Notes: a model not told the origin generated them from the sequence alone. 64,000 nt of DNA from Opitutaceae bacterium (GCA_017994935.1 JAGOJU010000003.1:1-64000), one strand, 5' to 3'. Shown: positions 24,997-38,340, numbered from the stretch's first letter. Numbers and translations: made by a program.

Positions 24997-26067
24997 TCAG
25001 GAGAGCAGGATCACCACATCCTCCGGATTCACCGCAGCGTGGTGTTCGCCGCGGCCGTTCTTCCCCTGCTCCGTCGGATTCAATTCATAGATCTTCAGCC
25101 GATTGGAGCCGGCGACAAAGTCATGCTGGGCCACCTCACCCAGGTAGACGGACTCGCCGACCTTTCCCCGCACCGAATTCCGGGGCGCCGTGACGCCTGT
25201 CAGTTTCCAGCACTCCGGACGAACGGACACCGTCACTTGCGCCCCGACCACCGCTGTCGCGGAGGTGTCGCCGAGCACGCCCTCGAACTGGCAGAGATCC
25301 GTATCAACCACCACCCGCCCCAGCTCCACGCCCCTCACGGTTCCATTGAAAAAGTCCGTGTCACCGATAAAATTCGCCACGGTCCGGTGCTTGGGACGAC
25401 GATAGATTTCGCGGGGTGAACCCACCTGGAGGATGTGGCCACTTTCAAGGATGGCCATGCGATCCGAGACCGACAGGGCCTCCTTCTGGTCATGGGTCAC
25501 GTAGACGGTCGTGAGCTTGAACTCCTTGCACACGCGCCGGATTTCGGTCCGCATCTCCAGCCTCAGCTTGGCATCGAGATTGGACAGCGGCTCGTCCAGC
25601 AGAAGGCAGCGCGGACGGATCACCAGCGCCCGCGCAAGCGCGACCCGCTGCTGCTGTCCGCCGGAGAGCTGATTCGGCTTCCGGTCCGCATATGCGCCCA
25701 TGCGCACGGACTCCAGCGCCTCAGCCGCGCGTTTTCGGGCCTCCGCCTTCCCGACCTTCCGCTCATGCAGTCCGAATGCCACATTCTCCGCAACCGTCAG
25801 ATGGGGCCAGAGCGCATAGCTTTGAAACATCATGCCCGTGTTTCGTTTGTGAGGCTCCAGCCGGGTGACGTCCTCATCGCCAAACAGGATGCGCCCCTCA
25901 TCCGGGATGTTGAACCCCGCGAGACTCCGCAGCAGCGTCGTCTTGCCGCAGCCCGACGGCCCGAGGAGGAAAAAGAGTTCGCCCGGTTCGATCGCGAGAT
26001 CGAGTCCGTGCAACGCAACAACGTCGCCAAACCTTTTCGTGAGCTTCTCGATGCGTATCGCTATCAT
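24997..26067 (-). CDS. ABC transporter ATP-binding protein (PotA/FbpC type)
   Basis: A 356-residue ATPase. The start at 26067 (MIAIRIEKLTKRFGDVVAL) is chosen over an upstream ATG because the family begins here. Walker A is GPSGCGKTT, the Q-loop is MMFQSYALWPHLTV, the signature is LSGGQQQRVALARAL and Walker B is RCLLLDEPLSN. The C-terminal TOBE domain (about 245-350) is typical of importers of iron, spermidine or sugars. It should power uptake of the ligand of the downstream binding protein, but the permease subunit is missing from this locus. Confidence 0.92.
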   Translation of the reverse strand: MIAIRIEKLTKRFGDVVALHGLDLAIEPGELFFLLGPSGCGKTTLLRSLAGFNIPDEGRILFGDEDVTRLEPHKRNTGMMFQSYALWPHLTVAENVAFGLHERKVGKAEARKRAAEALESVRMGAYADRKPNQLSGGQQQRVALARALVIRPRCLLLDEPLSNLDAKLRLEMRTEIRRVCKEFKLTTVYVTHDQKEALSVSDRMAILESGHILQVGSPREIYRRPKHRTVANFIGDTDFFNGTVRGVELGRVVVDTDLCQFEGVLGDTSATAVVGAQVTVSVRPECWKLTGVTAPRNSVRGKVGESVYLGEVAQHDFVAGSNRLKIYELNPTEQGKNGRGEHHAAVNPEDVVILLS

Positions 26068-26195
26068 GCCGCGTTCATGGGCGCGCCAGAACCAACGTTT
26101 CGCAGGCTTGCGAGTCAAAGGAAATAACCCACACCGCCCGGCAGGCTGGTCTTGCACCGCGGAACAGACCCCGCTTGCTGGAAGGCACTCCCGCC

Positions 26196-26768
26196 ATGCG
26201 AGCCTCTCCTTCCTCCCGCCATGAAGATCTCGAGACGATCCTTGTCTCCGAACAGGCCATCCGGCGGCGTATCCGGAAACTGGGCATGGAAATCAAGGCC
26301 GTCTACGGGGACGAGGAAATCACCGCGGTAGCGATCATCAACGGCGCAATCGTCTTCACGGCCGACCTCCTTCGAGCGGTCTCCAACCCGGTGCGCCTGG
26401 ATTGCCTCCGGGTCTCGAGCTACCGGAACGACACGAAGCCGCTCCACAAGCCAAAGCTCCTCCAGAATCTCACGCTCGACATTACAAACCGCCATGTGCT
26501 TCTGATCGACGACATTCTCGACACCGGAAAGACCCTTTCAATGGTCACCGGCCTGATACAGGAACGCTCCCCCGCCAGCGTCAGGGTCTGCGTCCTTCTA
26601 GACAAGAAGGTCACCCGGCAGGTGCCGTTCAAGGCCGACTTCGTGGGATTCGAGATCCCCGACCGTTTCGTGGTCGGCTATGGTCTCGATTTCGCCGAAC
26701 GCTACAGGAATCTCCCGTGCATCGGCGTGCTTAAACCACATCTGCAGAATCCCTCGGGATCAGGTTGA
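26196..26768 (+). CDS. hpt: Hypoxanthine phosphoribosyltransferase
   Basis: A 190-residue purine salvage enzyme that joins hypoxanthine or guanine to PRPP. The PRPP-binding motif is VLLIDDILDTGKT, and the flexible-loop region includes RVSSYRNDTKP. The nucleobase-binding region is VPFKADFVGFEIPDRFVVGYG with LDFAERYRNLP. The ATG at 26196 gives the usual length; an ATG at 26175 would add seven residues. It is divergent from the ABC ATPase and convergent with uvrB. The downstream 26769-26868 has no clear terminator. Confidence 0.92.
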   Translation: MRASPSSRHEDLETILVSEQAIRRRIRKLGMEIKAVYGDEEITAVAIINGAIVFTADLLRAVSNPVRLDCLRVSSYRNDTKPLHKPKLLQNLTLDITNRHVLLIDDILDTGKTLSMVTGLIQERSPASVRVCVLLDKKVTRQVPFKADFVGFEIPDRFVVGYGLDFAERYRNLPCIGVLKPHLQNPSGSG

Positions 26769-26868
26769 GGAGACGATTCCCGTGCAAGCCGCCGCGCTCT
26801 CCGTGCGCCGGCCTGCGTCACCCAAGGGTTCATCCGCAGGATTCACGGCATCCCACAGGCAACCCAGC

Positions 26869-30784
<3,916 letters not shown>

Positions 30785-30820
30785 GCGCGGCGGCCACGCC
30801 CCTTCTCCCCTGTTCTCCAG

Positions 30821-30852
30821 GCCGGACGCAATCAGGTGCGTCCGGCTTTTTT
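30821..30852 (+). terminator. Intrinsic terminator of eno
   Basis: GCCGGACGCA and TGCGTCCGGC form a perfect 10-bp stem around the loop ATCAGG, followed directly by six T. This ends transcription of eno before the convergent receiver gene. Confidence 0.95.
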
Positions 30853-30874
30853 GCGGCCCCTTCCGCAGGGCAGC

Positions 30875-31270
30875 TCATTCCTCCTCTTCGTCCACAGGAT
30901 CCGCTAGAATCTCACGGAGCTGTCGCACGATCTCCGCCTTCTCAGTGTCCTTGCGGATATAGCCGTCGGCCCCGGCATTCACTGCCGACATGACCGTGGC
31001 CGACGAGGTCTCGCAGCTGAAGATGACTGCATAGACATCGGCATCCACCGCCCGGATGCGCCTGAGCAAATCTAGACCCGAAGCGCCGCCCGGCAGGTTC
31101 AGATCGATGACCACCAACCCGGGCTGATTCTGCTGGAAGATCGCAAAGGCCGTATCGGCGTCCGCCGCCGCCAGGGTGTTTTCTACCCCGATCTCCCGCA
31201 TCATCAGGGCAAAAAAGGTGCGTACATGCGCCTCATCGTCGACCACCAGTGCAAGATTGGGAATAGCCAC
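30875..31270 (-). CDS. Stand-alone receiver (CheY-like) response regulator
   Basis: A 131-residue protein consisting only of a receiver domain: acidic pocket VVDDEAH (Asp11-Asp12), phosphorylation site Asp56 in LVVIDLNLPGGASGLDLLRR, Thr/Ser switch region IFSCETSSATV and Lys in ADGYIRKDTEKAEIV. It ends in an acidic tail (DEEEE). No output domain or neighbouring kinase is present, so it probably acts by protein-protein contact or within a phosphorelay encoded elsewhere. The conserved Lys is followed by Asp instead of the usual Pro. Confidence 0.88.
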   Translation of the reverse strand: MAIPNLALVVDDEAHVRTFFALMMREIGVENTLAAADADTAFAIFQQNQPGLVVIDLNLPGGASGLDLLRRIRAVDADVYAVIFSCETSSATVMSAVNAGADGYIRKDTEKAEIVRQLREILADPVDEEEE

Positions 31271-31417
31271 GGACTCAATTGGCTAGAGGTCGCCACTCCC
31301 GGAGCAAGCGCATTTCGCCGTTCCTCCTCCCAGTCGTTTTTCCACGATCACCTCATGCTCACCTGCGAAGAAATCTCTCACAGGAACTCGATCGCATGTG
31401 ACACCGTCGCGTTGATT

Positions 31418-31786
31418 TCACGGCATCGGAGCGGGAGGCCGATTCCTGAAGTAGGTTTCCAACGTCGCGATCAGCGGCTGGATCTCCGTCTGCATCACCG
31501 CCCAGACAATCCTGATGTCCACCGCGCCGTAGTCGTGGGCGATGCGATTGCGCATACCGCGAATGCTCTTGAACGGGATGGCAGGCAACGCGACCTCCGT
31601 GGCCTTGTCGATCTTGTGCGCCGACTCGCCGAGCACGGAAATGCGCAAGGCAACGGCGTCCCTTTTTTCGCTGTTGTGCCAGAAATCCTCGAACGCGACG
31701 CCTGCCACGTAGCCGCGGATCAGCCGCGCGGCCTCCAGCATGTCGTGCAGATAGGCATCCTGTGCTTCCGGAGCCGACTTAGGCAC
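31418..31786 (-). CDS. hepT: HepT-like HEPN-domain toxin (DUF86)
   Basis: About 122 residues from a GTG at 31786 (VPKSAPEAQDAYLHDMLEAA), overlapping the end of the antitoxin gene by 8 bp. The HEPN ribonuclease motif R-x4-H-x-Y is present in IRGMRNRIAHDYGAVD, and the preceding LGESAHKIDKAT region is typical of the family. In known HepT/MntA pairs the HEPN protein is an RNase toxin silenced by AMPylation of the Tyr by the nucleotidyltransferase partner. The toxin frame is intact, including the target Tyr. An upstream in-frame ATG (31942) lies inside the partner gene and is unlikely. Confidence 0.85.
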   Translation of the reverse strand: MPKSAPEAQDAYLHDMLEAARLIRGYVAGVAFEDFWHNSEKRDAVALRISVLGESAHKIDKATEVALPAIPFKSIRGMRNRIAHDYGAVDIRIVWAVMQTEIQPLIATLETYFRNRPPAPMP

Positions 31787-32072
31787 GATAAGTCTCCCTG
31801 GCGTCCGCAAGGATGGAGGCCCGGCGATAGGGATTGGACATCTGTTCGACCGATTCGCGCGTAAGCAGGTGCACAGGCACGCCAAGGATTGCAGAGATCT
31901 CGTCCTCCATCGTGAAGAATCGCAAACCTGGATTGGCGCCAAAGGTCGCCATCAAATCGATGTCGCTGCCGCGTTTGGCATCGCCTCGCGCCGCGGATCC
32001 ATTCCGCTGGGCTTCTTCGCGTCTTTTCGATCGGGCCACGACGGAGCGTGCCCCCAAAATTGGGGCTTCCAC
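31779..32072 (-). pseudogene. MntA-type nucleotidyltransferase antitoxin with repeat-derived 5' end
   Basis: The frame encodes the minimal nucleotidyltransferase signature GSAARGDAKRGSDIDLMATF followed by SAILGVPVHLLTRESVEQM, as in MntA antitoxins that AMPylate HepT. The 24 residues before it (start GTG at 32072) come from the REP-like repeat (copy C on the opposite strand) and not from the usual helix and ARLELFGSAARGD strand. The nucleotidyltransferase core is kept but the N-terminal helix and first strand are lost. I call it a probable pseudogene or chimera; it could still be made from the GTG. It overlaps hepT by 8 bp. Confidence 0.72.
32029..32059 (+). repeat. REP-like palindrome, copy C (inside the mntA 5' end)
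   Basis: GATCGGGCCACGACGGAGCG and the following TGCCCCC match copies A and B, and TCTTTTC precedes it as in copy B. The CCCCAAAATTGGGG palindrome follows directly (32053-32066). It lies within the start of the antitoxin frame, so insertion of the repeat probably remodelled the gene. The longer non-coding stretch 32073-32157 seems to be part of the same repeat. Confidence 0.65.
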
Positions 32073-32157
32073 TGCAGGGCCAGCTGTCCAGCCTGCGTGG
32101 ATCGCATTGGAAGGAGGAAGTGAGCTCCCGCTCCTCGCCTTTCCATTTCCGCTTCAC

Positions 32158-32949
32158 CTACGCGATCGGCTGGATGCGCAGGTTTGCGGCATGGAATTCC
32201 AACGCATCGCGGATGTGCAGGTCCCAATAATCCCAGGTGTGCGCGCCCGGAAACTCGCGATACTCATGTGGGATATGCCCGCGTTTGAGCGCGGCATGCA
32301 GTAGCCGGTTGACGCCGATGAGATAGTCGTCCGTCCCGCAGTCGATGAGGATGCGCGGCAGGCGTCTCGCACGGAGCGCGCGGGCCGCAAGTTCAACGAC
32401 ATCGTGCGACGTGCCCTGCGGCGATCGACCGAAAATGCGCACCATCTCCCTGACAAACTCCTCCGACCAGCCGCGATCCCGGGCGGCCTTGCGATAGGCC
32501 GCAACTCCCGGGCGGTTGCCCCACCCCACGGCTCCCGAATGGCTGTTGATGGAGCAGAAACGATCCGCGTACCCAAGCCCTACGCGCAGCGCGCCGTAGC
32601 CACCCATCGACAGTCCGCCGATCGCCCGCGCGCCGCGCGACGGACGCGCGTGGAAATGCCGCTCGATGACGCGGGGCAGTTCCTCCCCAAAATGACGCGC
32701 AAACGGCGGACCGTCCTCATGGTCGGTGTAGAACCCGCGGTAGCCGTCCGGCATCACGACGATCAACGGCAACCCCGCGAGATAGAACTCAATCCGGCTG
32801 CGCCGCATCCACATCGTCGCATCATCGGATAGTCCGTGAAGCAGATAAAACACCGGAAACGGTCCCTCACCCCTGTCGGGAAGGAGGATTTCCGCGCTCG
32901 TCTGTTTTCCGAGGAGTTCGCTGCGCCAGTGAAAGGTTGTCCAGGCCAC
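32158..32949 (-). CDS. Esterase of the EstD/S-formylglutathione hydrolase type
   Basis: A 263-residue alpha/beta hydrolase of the Pfam Esterase (D) family. The nucleophile is Ser114 in GGLSMGGYGA, the acid probably Asp in LIDCGTDDYL, and the base His in FPGAHTWDYWD. The oxyanion region is FYLLHGLSDDATMW. There is no signal peptide, so it is cytoplasmic. It might be a carbohydrate or acetyl esterase or an S-formylglutathione hydrolase; residues do not decide. It lies 45 bp downstream of rlmI on the same strand and may be co-transcribed. Confidence 0.88.
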   Translation of the reverse strand: MAWTTFHWRSELLGKQTSAEILLPDRGEGPFPVFYLLHGLSDDATMWMRRSRIEFYLAGLPLIVVMPDGYRGFYTDHEDGPPFARHFGEELPRVIERHFHARPSRGARAIGGLSMGGYGALRVGLGYADRFCSINSHSGAVGWGNRPGVAAYRKAARDRGWSEEFVREMVRIFGRSPQGTSHDVVELAARALRARRLPRILIDCGTDDYLIGVNRLLHAALKRGHIPHEYREFPGAHTWDYWDLHIRDALEFHAANLRIQPIA

Positions 32950-32994
32950 GGGGATCGATGTATCGGTTTTTTGGATTCGCGGATCCGGGCGCGC

Positions 32995-34182
32995 TCAGTC
33001 GACGCGCACGATATAACCACGCAGGTATTCGCTTTCAGGCATGGTCACAAGCACCGGATGATCCGGCGGCTGATGGGCAAATTCGAGGACACGAACCTTG
33101 CGCCTGGCATCCGCCGCCGCCTCGGCCAGCACGCCGCGCAGGTCGGCGTCCTGCATGTGATGCGAGCAGGTGTAGGTCGCAAGCACGCCTCCCGGAGCAA
33201 GGGAACGCATGGCACGCAGATTGATTTCCTTGTAGCCGCGCAGGGCACCTTCGAGCGCACTTTTCGATTTCGCGAACGGTGGCGGATCAAGGATGATCAC
33301 ATCCCAGCGGGGTTCGTGTCCTCGCGCGGGGTCGTTGAACCAGTCGAAGACATTGACGACCGAGAATGAGAGATTCAGGTTTGCCCGTTCGGCGTTCCGC
33401 CTGGCCGCTTCGATCGCTTCAGGAGCGCTGTCCAGCCCAAGCACCTCCGTCGCTCCCGCCCGCGCAGCATGCAGGCCGAAGGCTCCCTGATTGCAGAACG
33501 CATCCAGAACACGCCTGCCTTCACAGTACCTGGCCACCGCCGCGTGCTGCAGGCGTTGATCGAGGTAAAACCCGGTCTTCTGTCCCTGCTGCAGATCGAG
33601 CCAGTACTCGAATCCTCCGATTTCCACCCACCGCGGCGCCCATGCCCGCCCGGAACGCGTGCTCACGCCCAGCGGCAACCCTTCGAGCCGGCGGATGGTG
33701 GCATCGTTGCGAAATATGATCTCCGACGGCTTCAGCAAATCGTGGAGCAGCGCGCCGATGAGCCCCGTGCGTTTTTCGAGTGCGAGTGTCTGTACCTGCA
33801 CCACCAACGCATCGCCAAACTGGTCCACCACCAGGCCCGGCAGATCGTCCGATTCGGACCATACCAGGCGCCGTGCGGGAACGCCCGCAGGACCGCCGCC
33901 ACCGTCGCGCCGGGCAATGGCCTGCTGGAGGGCGGTACGGATGAAACTGCCGTCCAGTGCGATGCGCTCGCGGCTGATCCGCCGCCACACGATCTGTGAT
34001 CGGGAGTTGTAAATCCCCGATCCCAGGAACCGCCCCGCGCGATCGCGACACTCCACGACTTCACCGTCCCACTCCGCCGGCAGCAACCCCTCGGTCTCAT
34101 TGGCGAACACCCATGGGTGACCCATGAGCACGCGCGCCTTTGCGTTGGGCTTTAGCTTGAGCGAGGGAATCGGGCTCGACAT
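32995..34182 (-). CDS. rlmI: Class I SAM-dependent 23S rRNA methyltransferase, RlmI type
   Basis: A 395-residue RNA methyltransferase. An N-terminal PUA domain (LKLKPNAKARVLMGHPWVFA) is followed by a small beta-barrel region and a Rossmann methyltransferase domain (about 190-390): RRVLDAFCNQGAFGLHAARA, EVLGLDSAPEAIEAARRNAE, and the catalytic-region motif DVIILDPPPFAKSKSAL. RlmI methylates C1962 of 23S rRNA in E. coli; the exact base here is inferred from homology. The length is normal. Confidence 0.9.
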   Translation of the reverse strand: MSSPIPSLKLKPNAKARVLMGHPWVFANETEGLLPAEWDGEVVECRDRAGRFLGSGIYNSRSQIVWRRISRERIALDGSFIRTALQQAIARRDGGGGPAGVPARRLVWSESDDLPGLVVDQFGDALVVQVQTLALEKRTGLIGALLHDLLKPSEIIFRNDATIRRLEGLPLGVSTRSGRAWAPRWVEIGGFEYWLDLQQGQKTGFYLDQRLQHAAVARYCEGRRVLDAFCNQGAFGLHAARAGATEVLGLDSAPEAIEAARRNAERANLNLSFSVVNVFDWFNDPARGHEPRWDVIILDPPPFAKSKSALEGALRGYKEINLRAMRSLAPGGVLATYTCSHHMQDADLRGVLAEAAADARRKVRVLEFAHQPPDHPVLVTMPESEYLRGYIVRVD

Positions 34183-34323
34183 CGCCCAAGCATCATCGCC
34201 GCGGCTGAAGGGAGAAGCTCAAAAATCCAAGGCGAACAATGAGCGGGGCACCAATCCACCCGGTTGACGCACCTTGCGGCGAAACCCGAGCCTCCCGGAG
34301 GAGGGTTTCCCAGTCTGCTGAAA

Positions 34324-34461
34324 TCAGCGGCTGTCCGAAGACGGATTGATATGATAACCCTCGGAATCCTGATAGCCGTCAGGCGCGGTCCACACCGCCG
34401 TCGCGAGGAAAACAAGCCCGACAACCGACGCAATTCCGAGGATGATCAGAAGGGTAAGCAT
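34324..34461 (-). CDS. Small single-pass membrane protein (45 residues)
   Basis: The ATG at 34461 opens MLTLLIILGIASVVGLVFLA, a clean transmembrane helix (about 2-24), followed by a short polar tail, TAVWTAPDGYQDSEGYHINP and SSDSR, ending TGA at 34324. Hydrophobic codons followed by a soluble, proline-containing tail and an AT-rich upstream region (34462-34653) argue for a real gene. Function is unknown. It is on the minus strand, divergent from prfC and upstream of rlmI by 141 bp. The stretch 34183-34323 shows no other gene. Confidence 0.68.
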   Translation of the reverse strand: MLTLLIILGIASVVGLVFLATAVWTAPDGYQDSEGYHINPSSDSR

Positions 34462-34653
34462 GGGATAAAATTAGGGGGTCGTGAAACTACTTAGGGGTTT
34501 TTCATCCAAGACAAGACTATTACGCAAAACTACGCATATAAATAATAATGCCACCCAATGTCATTCTAGCCCTGCAATCGATCGACGAGTTCGCGCGGAA
34601 CCTACTTTGCGCTTTCCCCCTCGCGCCCCCCGCCCTTCTTTGATCCTTCTGCC

Positions 34654-36306
34654 ATGTCCGCCGCCGATGAAATCGCCCGCCGCCGTACCTTTGCCATCAT
34701 TTCGCACCCGGATGCCGGCAAGACGACACTAACTGAAAAGTTTCTGCTTTACGGAAACGCCATCCATCTTGCAGGGACGGTGACCGCGCGAAAGAACCAG
34801 CGTGCCACTGCCTCGGACTGGATGGAACTCGAGAAACAGCGCGGCATCTCGATCAGCTCCACCGTCCTCCAATTCGATTACCGGGGCTTCGCAGTCAACC
34901 TGCTGGATACGCCCGGTCACAAGGACTTCTCCGAAGACACCTACCGGGTGCTTACCGCGGTGGACGCGGCGCTGATGGTCATCGATTCGGGCAAGGGCGT
35001 CCAAGCCCAGACACGCAAGCTTTTCGAGGTCTGCCGGCGCCGGGGCGTGCCCATTTTCACGTTCATGAACAAGTGCGACCGGCCCACACTCAATCCGATC
35101 ACACTCATCGACGAACTTGAAAGCGTACTGGGCATTCAGGCTTCCCCGGTTGTATGGCCGCTCGGAAATGGGCCTACCTTTCGCGGGGTTTTTGACCGCC
35201 GCAATCGCGAGGTGCATCTATTCGAGCGCGTTCCCGGCGGCGCCTATCACGCCCCTGTAAACGTCGCCTCCCTGCAGGATCCCGTCGTGCGCCAGAAGCT
35301 CGACGACTACACGTTCAACGAGGTGCATGAACAGCTCGAAATGCTCGACGGGGCCGGCCACCCGTTCGATCTCGCCGCCGTCCGCGCAGGCCGCCAGACG
35401 CCCGTCTATTTCGGAAGTGCGGTCAACAATTTCGGCATCCAGCTCCTGCTGGACGGTTTTCTCGAGCACTCGGTTCCTCCGGCGCCGCGCCACATCTCGA
35501 TACCAGCCGCCATGTCCCAGCCCCGCGTGCAGGCGTCGCAGGAGGACGGGATCGTCCCCGTGACACACCCCAGGTTCTCCGCATTCGTTTTCAAGATCCA
35601 GGCCAACATGGATCCAAAACATCGCGACCGCATCGCATTCGTGCGGATCTGTTCGGGAAAATTCACGCGTGACATGACCGTGCTTCACCAGCAGTCCGGA
35701 AAGACCGTCCGCCTGTCGTCGTCGCACAAACTGTTTGGACAGGAGCGCGAAACCGTGAATGAGGCCTGGCCCGGCGATGTGATCGGGCTGGTGGGACATG
35801 ACGCGTTCGGGATCGGCGACACGCTTACGGAGGATCGCTCGATCCTCTTCGATGAAATCCCACGGTTTCCCCCGGAGGTCTTCACCTACATCTCGAACCC
35901 GAATCCATCGGATTCAAAGAAGTTTCGCGCAGGCCTCGACCAGTTGCTGCAGGAGGGTGTCGTCCAATCATTCTCCGCCCGCCATGCGCCTCCCGGTTCG
36001 ACGCTTCTCGCAGCTGTCGGACCTCTCCAGTTTGAAGTCGTGCAATACCGCCTGCAGTCAGAGTATGGCGCCGAATCGCGTCTGGAAACGACACCGTGGA
36101 CGCTGCTCAAATGGCTCGAGCCCCATCCAAGCCTGAAGAATCCCTCCGGCATCATCGTTGCGAGCGGCGTGAGCTTCGGAACCGACAAGTTTGACCAGCC
36201 AGTTGCACTTTTCCCGAACGACTGGACCTTGGATTATTTCAAGGAGAAGAATCCCGAACTCAGGCTTCATGATCTTCCCCTGGAGCAATCCGAAAATCAC
36301 AGATAG
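34654..36306 (+). CDS. prfC: Peptide chain release factor 3
   Basis: A 550-residue GTPase that removes RF1/RF2 from the ribosome after peptide release. G1 is ISHPDAGKTTLTEK, the switch region is GISISSTVLQFDY, G3 is LLDTPGHKDFSEDTYRV, and G4 is FMNKCDRP. The C-terminal RF3-specific domain contains VGPLQFEVVQYRLQSEYGAE. The length is normal (E. coli 529). The upstream 192 bp is AT-rich (TATAAATAATAAT near 34540) and probably carries promoters for both prfC and the divergent small protein. It begins a plus-strand cluster of closely spaced genes. Confidence 0.96.
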   Translation: MSAADEIARRRTFAIISHPDAGKTTLTEKFLLYGNAIHLAGTVTARKNQRATASDWMELEKQRGISISSTVLQFDYRGFAVNLLDTPGHKDFSEDTYRVLTAVDAALMVIDSGKGVQAQTRKLFEVCRRRGVPIFTFMNKCDRPTLNPITLIDELESVLGIQASPVVWPLGNGPTFRGVFDRRNREVHLFERVPGGAYHAPVNVASLQDPVVRQKLDDYTFNEVHEQLEMLDGAGHPFDLAAVRAGRQTPVYFGSAVNNFGIQLLLDGFLEHSVPPAPRHISIPAAMSQPRVQASQEDGIVPVTHPRFSAFVFKIQANMDPKHRDRIAFVRICSGKFTRDMTVLHQQSGKTVRLSSSHKLFGQERETVNEAWPGDVIGLVGHDAFGIGDTLTEDRSILFDEIPRFPPEVFTYISNPNPSDSKKFRAGLDQLLQEGVVQSFSARHAPPGSTLLAAVGPLQFEVVQYRLQSEYGAESRLETTPWTLLKWLEPHPSLKNPSGIIVASGVSFGTDKFDQPVALFPNDWTLDYFKEKNPELRLHDLPLEQSENHR

Positions 36307-36328
36307 CACCACGTCCACGTTTCCATTC

Positions 36329-37366
36329 ATGTCCGTCCATCCGTTCCTCGCGCTGACAAGCGTCCTGCTCCTGATCCCGCTCGCTTCGTTTGCGGCCAAG
36401 GCACCCGCCCCCGCCTATCGCGGCGCCATCGTCGTGGATGCGGGATCGGGGAAGGTGCTCATCGAGGACCATGCCGACTTCGTGAACCCTCCCGCAAGCG
36501 TCACGAAGCTGATGACCTTTCTCATCGTTCACGACCGCATCGCTGCTGGATCGCTCTCGCTGTCGACGGAAGTCACGATTGCGCGGGAGGACGCAAACAT
36601 CGGGGGCACGCAGGTCTGGCTCGAGGCCGGTGAGAAATTCACCGTCGACGATCTTCTCTACGCGATGCTGATCCAGTCCGCCAACGATTGTGCCCATGCC
36701 CTCGCTCGAACGGTCGGCGGATCCCGCGAGGCCTTCATTACCCTGATGAACGAACGCGCGAAAGCCCTCGGCATGTCCCGCACCACTTTCAGAACCCCTC
36801 ACGGGCTTCCTCCTTCCAACCGGAAAATCGCCGACGGAGACCTCACAACGCCGCGCGACCTCGCGGTCCTGAGTCGCGAACTCCTTCTGAAAACCGACAT
36901 CCTTCGCTACACCACGGTGAAGGAACGCAAGTTTCGTCCGGGACAGCCGGCACCTCGCGAGATCATCATGCGCTCCCACAATCACCTCATCGGAAGGGTG
37001 CGCGGTGTCGACGGGCTGAAGACAGGGTTCACAAATGGCGCGGGATACTGCCTGGCCGCGACCGCCGAGCGGGACGGGCGTCGGGTGATCGCGGTGGTCA
37101 TGGGCAGCCCCGACCAGAAGACCCGTGACATCAAGGTTGCGGAGCTCGTCGAACGCGGATTCGCGCTCCTGCCGGCGGACTCGCGTTTTGTCGCCGACAC
37201 TTCTCCCCTCCGCCCGGCCGCGTCCACGCGAACCCCCGCTCCACAATCCTCCACGCCCTCACCCTTCGTGTCACCGGCAGGCACAACTCCTTCGCGCCCG
37301 CAGACGGTCGCGCCTTCCGCCGCCGACGAGCCGGGACCCACGGTGCGTTTCGTGCCAAGGCGTTAG
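36329..37366 (+). CDS. D-alanyl-D-alanine carboxypeptidase (penicillin-binding protein 5/6 family)
   Basis: A 345-residue exported serine peptidase that trims peptidoglycan stem peptides. Signal peptide 1-23; the catalytic tetrad is Ser57-Val-Thr-Lys60 ([10 protein letters not shown]), the SxN motif is in [11 protein letters not shown], and the KTG motif in [13 protein letters not shown]. The C-terminal end (about 290-345) is a Pro/Ser/Thr-rich tail without the amphipathic anchor seen in DacA. The start at 36329 is preferred because the upstream open frame overlaps prfC. It follows prfC by 22 bp and precedes hemF by 32 bp. Confidence 0.93.
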   Translation: MSVHPFLALTSVLLLIPLASFAAKAPAPAYRGAIVVDAGSGKVLIEDHADFVNPPASVTKLMTFLIVHDRIAAGSLSLSTEVTIAREDANIGGTQVWLEAGEKFTVDDLLYAMLIQSANDCAHALARTVGGSREAFITLMNERAKALGMSRTTFRTPHGLPPSNRKIADGDLTTPRDLAVLSRELLLKTDILRYTTVKERKFRPGQPAPREIIMRSHNHLIGRVRGVDGLKTGFTNGAGYCLAATAERDGRRVIAVVMGSPDQKTRDIKVAELVERGFALLPADSRFVADTSPLRPAASTRTPAPQSSTPSPFVSPAGTTPSRPQTVAPSAADEPGPTVRFVPRR

Positions 37367-37398
37367 CAGATACGGCCCCCACCCGGAGTTACCCGACC

Positions 37399-38340
37399 AT
37401 GCAACCGGACCTCAATGCGATCGAAGCCTACCTGCGGGCACTCCAGGAGCGCGTGTGCGCGGGACTTGAAGCCGAGGACGGCGCGGCCCGGTTCAAGGTC
37501 GACGATTGGATACGGACGGAGGGAGGCGGGGGTCGCACGTGCATTCTCACGGAGGGTGGGGTCTTCGAGAAGGCCGGCGTCGCCTTTTCCCATGTGCACG
37601 GCCGCCAGCTGCCGCCCTCGGCCACCCAGCATCGCCCCGAACTCGCGGGCAAACCCTGGCAGGCGCTCGGCATCTCACTGGTCATTCATCCACGCAATCC
37701 CCTCGTGCCCACCAGTCATGCCAACGTCCGGTTTTTCATCGCGGGACATGGCGGGGAGAATCCGGTCTTCTGGTTTGGCGGCGGAATTGATCTCACCCCC
37801 TTTTACGGGTTCGTCGACGACGCCGTGCACTGGCATAGGACCGCTCGCGACTCCCTGACTCCGTTCGGAGAATCCTTGTATCCGAGATTCAAATACGCCT
37901 GCGACACGTACTTCTTCCTCAAGCACCGCAAGGAACCGCGAGGGATCGGAGGAGTCTTTTTCGACGACTTCAACGAGCTTGGATTCGAGCGCAGCTTTGC
38001 CGTGATGCGCGCCGTGGGCGACTCCTATCTTCCCGCCTACCTTCCGATCGTGACGCGCCGGAAAAACATGCCCTATGGTGAACGCGAGCGGCAATTCCAG
38101 CTCCATCGGCGGGGACGCTATGTCGAGTTCAATCTTGTCTGGGATCGCGGCACCCTTTTCGGACTGCAAAGCGGCGGGCGTACGGAGTCGATCCTCATGA
38201 GTCTGCCTCCTCTCGTACGTTGGGACTATGAGTTTCATCCGGAACCCGGATCGCGTGAAGCCCAGCTGACGGAATTCTTCCTGAAGCCCCGCGCCTGGGC
38301 GGACGCGCCTTCGCCGATCGCCCCCGGGACCTTTTCATGA
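37399..38340 (+). CDS. hemF: Oxygen-dependent coproporphyrinogen III oxidase
   Basis: A 313-residue enzyme making protoporphyrinogen IX from coproporphyrinogen III with O2. Signature blocks are [53 protein letters not shown], and [20 protein letters not shown]. It overlaps hemE by 4 bp (ATGA). Use of the aerobic enzyme suggests growth with oxygen. Confidence 0.96.
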   Translation: MQPDLNAIEAYLRALQERVCAGLEAEDGAARFKVDDWIRTEGGGGRTCILTEGGVFEKAGVAFSHVHGRQLPPSATQHRPELAGKPWQALGISLVIHPRNPLVPTSHANVRFFIAGHGGENPVFWFGGGIDLTPFYGFVDDAVHWHRTARDSLTPFGESLYPRFKYACDTYFFLKHRKEPRGIGGVFFDDFNELGFERSFAVMRAVGDSYLPAYLPIVTRRKNMPYGERERQFQLHRRGRYVEFNLVWDRGTLFGLQSGGRTESILMSLPPLVRWDYEFHPEPGSREAQLTEFFLKPRAWADAPSPIAPGTFS

